Assembly (NCBI GenBank): GCA_049585195.1
Contig: JBAUZG010000363.1
Span: 1 to 19,936, forward strand
Reading direction: 5' to 3'
Length of the DNA stretch: 19,936 bases
Source of the DNA: KBS-96 sp049585195
GTDB lineage: Bacteria; Acidobacteriota; Terriglobia; Bryobacterales; Bryobacteraceae
Below the pieces are notes generated by a model, which worked only from the letters and a program-made list of their open reading frames with translations, made no database searches and had not been told where the DNA came from. Both the position numbers and the translations under genes were made by a program. Numbering within the stretch: the first letter of the stretch is position 1; each line of letters opens with the position of its first letter. Shown here piece by piece: positions 15,572-19,936 of this stretch.

Positions 15572-17434
15572 ATGATTTTTCCAATCCCAACCGAACGCCT
15601 CGTGTTGTGCCTCGCAATCGTGATTTCGTGCGCTCTGTTCTGGTTACGGTTTCGTCGCGTTGTGGAACGCATTAGGAAGGCTAAACGCGATGCGGACTTT
15701 CATATTCAACCTGTTACAGGCCGGATTTGGCGTTTCTTTTCTGAAGTTTTGCTTCAGTCGAAAGTCATCCGGCAGCGGCCGCTTCCTGGTTTGGCGCATG
15801 CGCTTGTGTTTTGGGGCTTTTGTGTGTTCGCCCTCGTCACGGTTAACCATACCGCCACGGGCCTCGGGTTCCCGCTATTTCGCCGCGAGCAAGGATTCGG
15901 CGTTTTCTACTGGTGGTTCGCGTTCGTTTTCGCGGCGCTTGTAGCCGTCGGCATCGCCGGCTTGTTTATCAGGCGATTCATCATCCGGCCGAAATGGCTC
16001 GAGCCGCTGTCGTATGAATCGGGTGTCATCGCGGGCCTGATCTTTCTGCTGATGGTTACTTATATGCCGATGTGGTGGTTTCCCGAGAGTACGGCTACGG
16101 GCCGCATTCTCTGGTGGACACATACCACGGCGTTGCTCGCGTTCCTCCCGTTGATTCCGCATACCAAGCACCTTCATCTTGTGCTGAGCCCTATCACGAT
16201 TTTCTTTAAGCGGGATGGTTTCAGCCAGATTCCGCCACTTGTCGGCGACGAAGACTTTGGACTCGACACGGGCAAGGACATCACTCAATTGACGGCGCTA
16301 CAGGCCTATTCCTGCGTCGAATGCGGCCGCTGCACCGAGCATTGCCCGGCTAACAACACGGGGAAAGAGCTGAATCCGAAACTGATCGCCCTCGGAATGC
16401 GCGCTTATTTGAACGACTACGGGAATGCGAACGAAACGCCGATCGTGGGCGCGACGATCTCGCAAACGGCTGTATTCCAGTGCACCACGTGCGGCGCGTG
16501 CGAATTTCAATGTCCTGTTGGCATCGAGCATTTGCCCATGATTGTCGGTCTGCGGCGCAGCGAGGTGAACACCGGCCGGTGGGAAGATGAACACGGCACA
16601 AAATTGTTCCTAAACCTCGAACGTCAAGGCAATGCGATGGGCTTTTCGGCTTCCGAGCGCGACAAATTCATCTCGAAACAGCAATTTCCTCTCTTCGATG
16701 GTTCGCAGGAATACTGCTTATGGCTGGGCTGCATGGGAGCCTACGATCCTCGCGGGCGCGAAATTGTGACTGCTTTCGCCGAAGTGATGCGTCACTTGGG
16801 AACGTCCTACGGCGTTCTCCAGAAAGAGAAATGTACGGGAGATCCGGCGCGGCGGTTGGGAAACGATCTCGTATTCGGCCAGCTGGCCGAATCGAATCTC
16901 GAGGCTTTCCGCCAGTGTGGAGTAAAAAAGATTGTTTCCATTTGCCCGCATTGCGTCAGGACGATTGGGGAAGACTGGAAGGAGTTTGGAGCGGAGGTCG
17001 CGATCGAACATCACAGCGAATTTATGGCCCGTCATCGCGAGCGGCTTCGGGCGGTGAGCACCGGAAAGCGCGTCGTATTTCACGATCCCTGCTATCTGGG
17101 GCGCTATCGCAACATATATGATGAGCCTCGGGAAGTGATCGGACGAAGCGCGCAGGTGATTGAGCCGCCGCGTGCGCGCGAGCGGTCGTTTTGTTGCGGC
17201 GCGGGAGGCGGCCTGGTGTTTTTAGGCGAAGAAACGGGCCGCCGCGTCAACGAAACGCGCGCGAGAGAGCTGGCTGAAACGGGCGCAGATATCATTGGGG
17301 CGGCCTGTCCGTTTTGCAACACTATGTTTCGCGATGCTCTCGGCTCGATTTCGCAATCGCCACCTGAGCTGCTCGATATCGCTCAAATCGCTTTGGTGGC
17401 GATAGAATCTCAAAACATGGCGGCCGAATCATGA
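15572..17434 (+). CDS. Membrane (Fe-S) oxidoreductase, FadF/EMO-like (ETF:quinone oxidoreductase type)
   Basis: 620 aa. The N-terminal half is a NarI-like membrane domain with about five to six helices (near 9-26, 73-95, 111-133, 150-168 and 183-208) and candidate haem-ligand His residues (H76, H93, H184, H197, H200, H202). A 2x[4Fe-4S] ferredoxin module follows: C248/C251/C254/C258 and C304/C307/C310/C314. Two HdrB-type CCG domains end the protein. The first has CLWLGC (382-387), KCTGD (421) and CPHC (458-461); the second has HDPC (507), CCG (541-543) and CPFC (579-582). This order matches FadF-type proteins, which pass electrons from ETF and acyl-CoA dehydrogenases to menaquinone. No etfAB or acyl-CoA dehydrogenase is nearby. 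No clear Shine-Dalgarno sequence precedes the ATG. The stop overlaps the next start (ATGA), so the pair is translationally coupled. Confidence 0.85.
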   Translation: MIFPIPTERLVLCLAIVISCALFWLRFRRVVERIRKAKRDADFHIQPVTGRIWRFFSEVLLQSKVIRQRPLPGLAHALVFWGFCVFALVTVNHTATGLGFPLFRREQGFGVFYWWFAFVFAALVAVGIAGLFIRRFIIRPKWLEPLSYESGVIAGLIFLLMVTYMPMWWFPESTATGRILWWTHTTALLAFLPLIPHTKHLHLVLSPITIFFKRDGFSQIPPLVGDEDFGLDTGKDITQLTALQAYSCVECGRCTEHCPANNTGKELNPKLIALGMRAYLNDYGNANETPIVGATISQTAVFQCTTCGACEFQCPVGIEHLPMIVGLRRSEVNTGRWEDEHGTKLFLNLERQGNAMGFSASERDKFISKQQFPLFDGSQEYCLWLGCMGAYDPRGREIVTAFAEVMRHLGTSYGVLQKEKCTGDPARRLGNDLVFGQLAESNLEAFRQCGVKKIVSICPHCVRTIGEDWKEFGAEVAIEHHSEFMARHRERLRAVSTGKRVVFHDPCYLGRYRNIYDEPREVIGRSAQVIEPPRARERSFCCGAGGGLVFLGEETGRRVNETRARELAETGADIIGAACPFCNTMFRDALGSISQSPPELLDIAQIALVAIESQNMAAES

Positions 17435-18288
17435 TCCACACATTCAGCAGGCGCGCGCTGCTTGGCTCGGGTATCGCACTCGCATTCGGAGCTCGCGCTG
17501 CCCGTGCCGGGCATCCGAAATTGAAGATCGGCGTGACCGATTGGAATCTGTATCTCGGAGCTTCGCCCGATGCCGTTCCTATGGCGTCGCAGCTTGGCTT
17601 TGAAGGCGTTCAGGTTTCCTTTGGACGCAAGATAGTGGATGGGAAAATGCCGGCTGACAATCCGGATACGATCGCCCGGTACCGCTCGCTCTCGAAACAA
17701 TACAAAATGCCGATTGATGGCACATGCGTCGACCGGTTGCACGACAATGGCTTGAAGAGCGACAAGCAGGCGGTGAAATGGGTGCTCGACTCGATCCGTT
17801 TGACCAAGGAGCTCGATACGAGAGTATTGCTGCTGCCATTCTTCGGCCGCTGGGCGATGACTACGCCCGCCGAAATGGATTACGTGGGCGATGCCTTACG
17901 CGAGCTTGCGCCTGAGGCGGAAAAAGCGCACGTGATTCTGGGTCTTGAAGACACTATTTCCGCTGAAAATAACGTGCGGATCATGGAGCGCTCCCACTCG
18001 AAAAACGTTCTGGTCTATTACGATGTCGGCAACTCGACCCAGAACGGGTTTGAGGTCGAAAAAGAGATACGGTGGTTGGGAAAAGACAGGATCTGCCAGT
18101 TTCACCTGAAGGATAACCCGAACTATCTAGGCGAGGGCAACATCGATTTTCAGCCGATTCTGCACGCGATCCGCGACATTGGTTTTAACGGGTACGCCAA
18201 TTTAGAAACCGACGTGCCTCGCTCGACTCTTGCGGCGGGAATGCACCGCAATCTCATGTACATTCGTGACATGATCGCGCGCGATTAG
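17431..18288 (+). CDS. Tat-exported sugar phosphate isomerase/epimerase-like TIM-barrel protein
   Basis: 285 aa, xylose-isomerase-like (AP endonuclease 2 superfamily) TIM barrel. The N-terminus carries a twin-arginine signal (SRRALLG, 6-12, then a hydrophobic stretch and ARA at 24-26), so the mature protein is probably periplasmic from about residue 27. Candidate divalent-metal ligands in the expected order are E173 (GLED), D198 (YYDVGN), H225 (QFHLKD) and E259 (NLETD). The substrate could be a keto/aldo sugar, inositol derivative or hydroxypyruvate-like compound; the sequence does not decide. It overlaps the FadF-like gene by 4 bases (ATGA), an unusual partner for a secreted sugar isomerase-like protein. 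Diverged palindromic repeat copy C begins 26 bases after the stop. Confidence 0.85.
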   Translation: MIHTFSRRALLGSGIALAFGARAARAGHPKLKIGVTDWNLYLGASPDAVPMASQLGFEGVQVSFGRKIVDGKMPADNPDTIARYRSLSKQYKMPIDGTCVDRLHDNGLKSDKQAVKWVLDSIRLTKELDTRVLLLPFFGRWAMTTPAEMDYVGDALRELAPEAEKAHVILGLEDTISAENNVRIMERSHSKNVLVYYDVGNSTQNGFEVEKEIRWLGKDRICQFHLKDNPNYLGEGNIDFQPILHAIRDIGFNGYANLETDVPRSTLAAGMHRNLMYIRDMIARD

Positions 18289-18314
18289 TGAGTTTCCGGT
18301 GCAAAGTGCCCAAA

Positions 18315-18395
18315 ACCGCTCCTTCGCAGTCGCGGCTCGGAAAACGAGTGTTGATTCGAATGGAGATTACTGAGCCGCGCGCGTCAGCAAGCGGT
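18315..18395 (+). repeat. REP-like palindromic element, copy C (diverged)
   Basis: The left arm ACCGCT...GCGGCTCGG (18315-18340) and the right arm GAGCCGCG...AAGCGGT (18372-18395) match the arm types and orientation of copy A. The loop differs and the CTAG termini are missing. A separate outer inverted repeat, CGGTGCAAA (18297-18305) with TTTGCACCG (18409-18417), brackets it. It lies between the isomerase-like gene and the DGPF/sigma pair and may insulate them. Confidence 0.7.
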
Positions 18396-18438
18396 CACAA
18401 TCGACTTTTTTGCACCGCGAAGGAGTTAGCGGTAAGGA

Positions 18439-18466
18439 TGTCGAGAATCTGCCGTCTGCTCCGACC
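18439..18466 (+). promoter_or_regulatory. Candidate ECF42 sigma-factor promoter
   Basis: TGTCGA (18439-18444), a 17-base spacer, and CGACC (18462-18466) lie about 50 bases before the DGPF gene. From memory, ECF42 target promoters have a TGTCGA -35 and a CGA/TC-type -10, so this fits autoregulation of the DGPF-sigma pair. Confidence 0.55.
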
Positions 18467-18517
18467 AATCGATGAAAGCGCTTGAAGCGAGCGCGAAAAT
18501 CGGAAGGAGCAGAACTG

Positions 18518-18916
18518 ATGAAATACATACTAATGATGAACTGCCCAAAGACGGGATACGACACTTTCGGCGCCTGGCCAAAGAAGGACATCCAGGCGCA
18601 CATCGGATTCATGAAAAAGTTGAATAATGCGCTCAAAGAATCCGGAGAGTTCGTGTCGGCCGAAGGCTTGGCGAGCCCCCATCAGGCGAAGCTCGTAAGA
18701 GCCGCAGATAACGGGACACCGATCACCGACGGCGTGTTCCCGGAAGCGAAAGAGTTTCTCGCCGGGTATTGGATTGTTGATGTAGAAAGCGCCGAACAAG
18801 CCTATGCGATCGCGGCGCGAGCGTCGGCCGCGCCGGGGCCCGGCGGGAAGCCGCTAAACATGGCGATTGAGGTGCGGGAAGTGATGAGCACGCCTCCAGA
18901 TGAGTTTCTGCCATGA
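18518..18916 (+). CDS. YCII-related (DGPF-domain) protein
   Basis: 132 aa, ferredoxin-like alpha/beta fold of the YciI/DGPF family. It begins MKYILMMNCPK, has the central HIGFMKKLNNALKESGEFVSAEGL, and carries the signature region ITDGVFPEAKEFLAGYWIVDVES. The family hallmark DGPF reads DGVF here. The C-terminal part (EVREVMSTPPDEFLP) is typical. The ATG at 18518 has AAGGAG eight bases upstream; the frame stays open to 18482 but that extension is unsupported. DGPF proteins are conserved companions of ECF42 sigma factors. Their biochemical role is unknown and the fold resembles small dimeric enzymes. The sigma gene begins 7 bases after the stop, so the two form an operon. Confidence 0.9.
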   Translation: MKYILMMNCPKTGYDTFGAWPKKDIQAHIGFMKKLNNALKESGEFVSAEGLASPHQAKLVRAADNGTPITDGVFPEAKEFLAGYWIVDVESAEQAYAIAARASAAPGPGGKPLNMAIEVREVMSTPPDEFLP

Positions 18917-18923
18917 ATAGCCG

Positions 18924-19936
18924 ATGATGATGACGGCCATCGACGAACGTTTCGAGCATCTGATTCGCGAACTTGTGCCGCAGGTGCTCGGAGCCGTCGT
19001 CCGCCGCTTCCGCGATTTTGCCGCGGCCGAGGATGCGGTTCAGGAGGCGCTGGCCGCCGCAGCCGTTCAATGGCCGAAGGACGGCGTGCCAGAAAACCCG
19101 CGCGGCTGGCTGATTCAAGTCGCCTCACGCCGCATGACGGATTACTTGCGCAGCGAATCGGCGCGCCGCCGCCGCGAGACAGCTGCGGCAACGGAAGCGG
19201 AGCATCTGGCGCCTGGACTCGGCCTCGAAAATGAAGCCGGGCGGGACGACACGCTCATTCTGCTCTTCATGTGTTGCCATGCCGCGCTCACCCCGTCGTC
19301 GGCAATTGCGTTGACGTTGCGCGCTGTGGGCGGCTTGACCACCGCCGAAATCGCCAATGCGTTCCTGGTGCCCGAGGCCACAATGGCCCAGCGAATTACT
19401 CGCGCCAAGCGCACCATCAAGGTTTCCGGTGCGCCATTTCGATTGCCTACTCGCGAAGAACAGGGCCAACGCCTACGGTCTGTGCTGCACGTGCTCTACC
19501 TGATCTTCAATGAGGGATACACCAGCAGTATTGGGCCGCAATTGCAGCGTCCCGAGTTGTCCCATGAAGCGATACGTTTGACGCGAACGGTTCATCAGTT
19601 ACTGCCGGACGATAGCGAGGTGGCAGGACTACTGGCCCTCATGCTCTTGACCGATGCACGCCGCGCGGCGCGAACCTCGCCTGACGGCGAATTGATCCCG
19701 CTATCCCAACAGGACCGAACTCTATGGGATCAAAATGAAATCTCAGAAGGCGTCGCGCTCCTCAGCGCGGCGTTGCCGAAGGGATCCATTGGTCCCTACC
19801 AGCTACAGGCCGCCGTCGCCGCCGTTCATGACGAAGCAGCTCAAGCCACGGATACCGACTGGCCGCAGATCCGCGCGCTATATGACCTCTTGAAACTCAT
19901 GTCCGACAATCCGATGGTCATGCTCAATCACGCCAT
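18924..19936 (+). CDS. ECF-type RNA polymerase sigma factor, ECF42 group (partial, runs off the window)
   Basis: At least 337 aa with no stop before the window end; the family is about 400 aa. Three consecutive ATGs (18924, 18927, 18930) open the frame, with no Shine-Dalgarno sequence and 7 bases after the DGPF stop, so it is probably translationally coupled. Region sigma-2 is at about 5-70 (VVRRFRDFAAAEDAVQEALAAA, NPRGWLIQVASRRMTDYLR). Sigma-4 is at about 115-165 (GGLTTAEIANAFLVPEATMAQRITRAKRTI). The long C-terminal extension (DUF6596-like) carries the hallmark segments YLIFNEGYTSS, LLTDARRAARTSPDGELI and DRTLWDQ. ECF42 sigma factors have no classical anti-sigma factor, and the C-terminal extension is known to control activity. 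The regulon here probably starts with its own operon, given the promoter at 18439-18466. Confidence 0.93.
   Translation, partial: MMMTAIDERFEHLIRELVPQVLGAVVRRFRDFAAAEDAVQEALAAAAVQWPKDGVPENPRGWLIQVASRRMTDYLRSESARRRRETAAATEAEHLAPGLGLENEAGRDDTLILLFMCCHAALTPSSAIALTLRAVGGLTTAEIANAFLVPEATMAQRITRAKRTIKVSGAPFRLPTREEQGQRLRSVLHVLYLIFNEGYTSSIGPQLQRPELSHEAIRLTRTVHQLLPDDSEVAGLLALMLLTDARRAARTSPDGELIPLSQQDRTLWDQNEISEGVALLSAALPKGSIGPYQLQAAVAAVHDEAAQATDTDWPQIRALYDLLKLMSDNPMVMLNHA

Noticed and set aside
1..19936. CRISPR array, tRNA/rRNA gene, prophage or toxin-antitoxin pair
   Set aside because: No regularly spaced short repeats, cloverleaf, phage structural gene or toxin-antitoxin gene pair was recognised by reading; the repeats present are dispersed palindromes.

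Overview
The window looks like a chromosomal segment from an Acidobacteriota bacterium, probably of the Solibacter/Bryobacterales type. This is inferred from gene content, not from a marker-gene search. The indicators are two Oar-like TonB-dependent receptors with an N-terminal carboxypeptidase-regulatory domain, an ASPIC/UnbV (CRTAC1-type) FG-GAP protein with a Tat signal, many-repeat TPR proteins, a multihaem cytochrome c, and a RAYT transposase with REP-like palindromes. Coding density is high and no gap without a gene exceeds 300 bases. No tRNA, rRNA, CRISPR array or prophage was recognised.

Layout. (1) 1-1677: a palindromic repeat, a seven-haem secreted cytochrome c (-) ending in that repeat, and a divergent RAYT transposase (+) broken by a frameshift. 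(2) 1697-13078: a duplicated module. A TPR protein (-) is divergent from a large TonB-dependent receptor (+), then come a FG-GAP/ASPIC protein and a second TPR protein (both -, likely one operon), divergent from a second, paralogous receptor (+). Both receptor genes share a leader with a TTACAC-N9-GTGTRA palindrome and an identical 28-nt block that ends just before the start codon. (3) 13083-14461: an SDR oxidoreductase, then rpsT with its own promoter and a leader hairpin, then a second copy of the palindromic repeat that fills the whole gap to the next, convergent gene. (4) 14462-18288: a UDP-xylose-synthase-like epimerase (-), divergent from a two-gene unit (+) of a FadF-like membrane Fe-S oxidoreductase and a Tat-exported xylose-isomerase-like TIM-barrel protein. 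(5) 18289-end: a third, diverged palindromic repeat, then a YCII/DGPF protein and an ECF42-type sigma factor that runs off the window, preceded by a candidate ECF42 promoter.

How the parts may work together. The receptors, periplasmic TPR proteins and FG-GAP/ASPIC protein fit an envelope system for binding or taking up a polymer or organic ligand; no substrate can be assigned. The FadF-like protein would pass electrons from ETF to the quinone pool. The sigma factor and DGPF protein form a known conserved pair, probably autoregulated. The most unusual signals are the REP-like elements whose termini coincide with or abut gene stop codons, and the conserved leader shared by the receptor paralogues.
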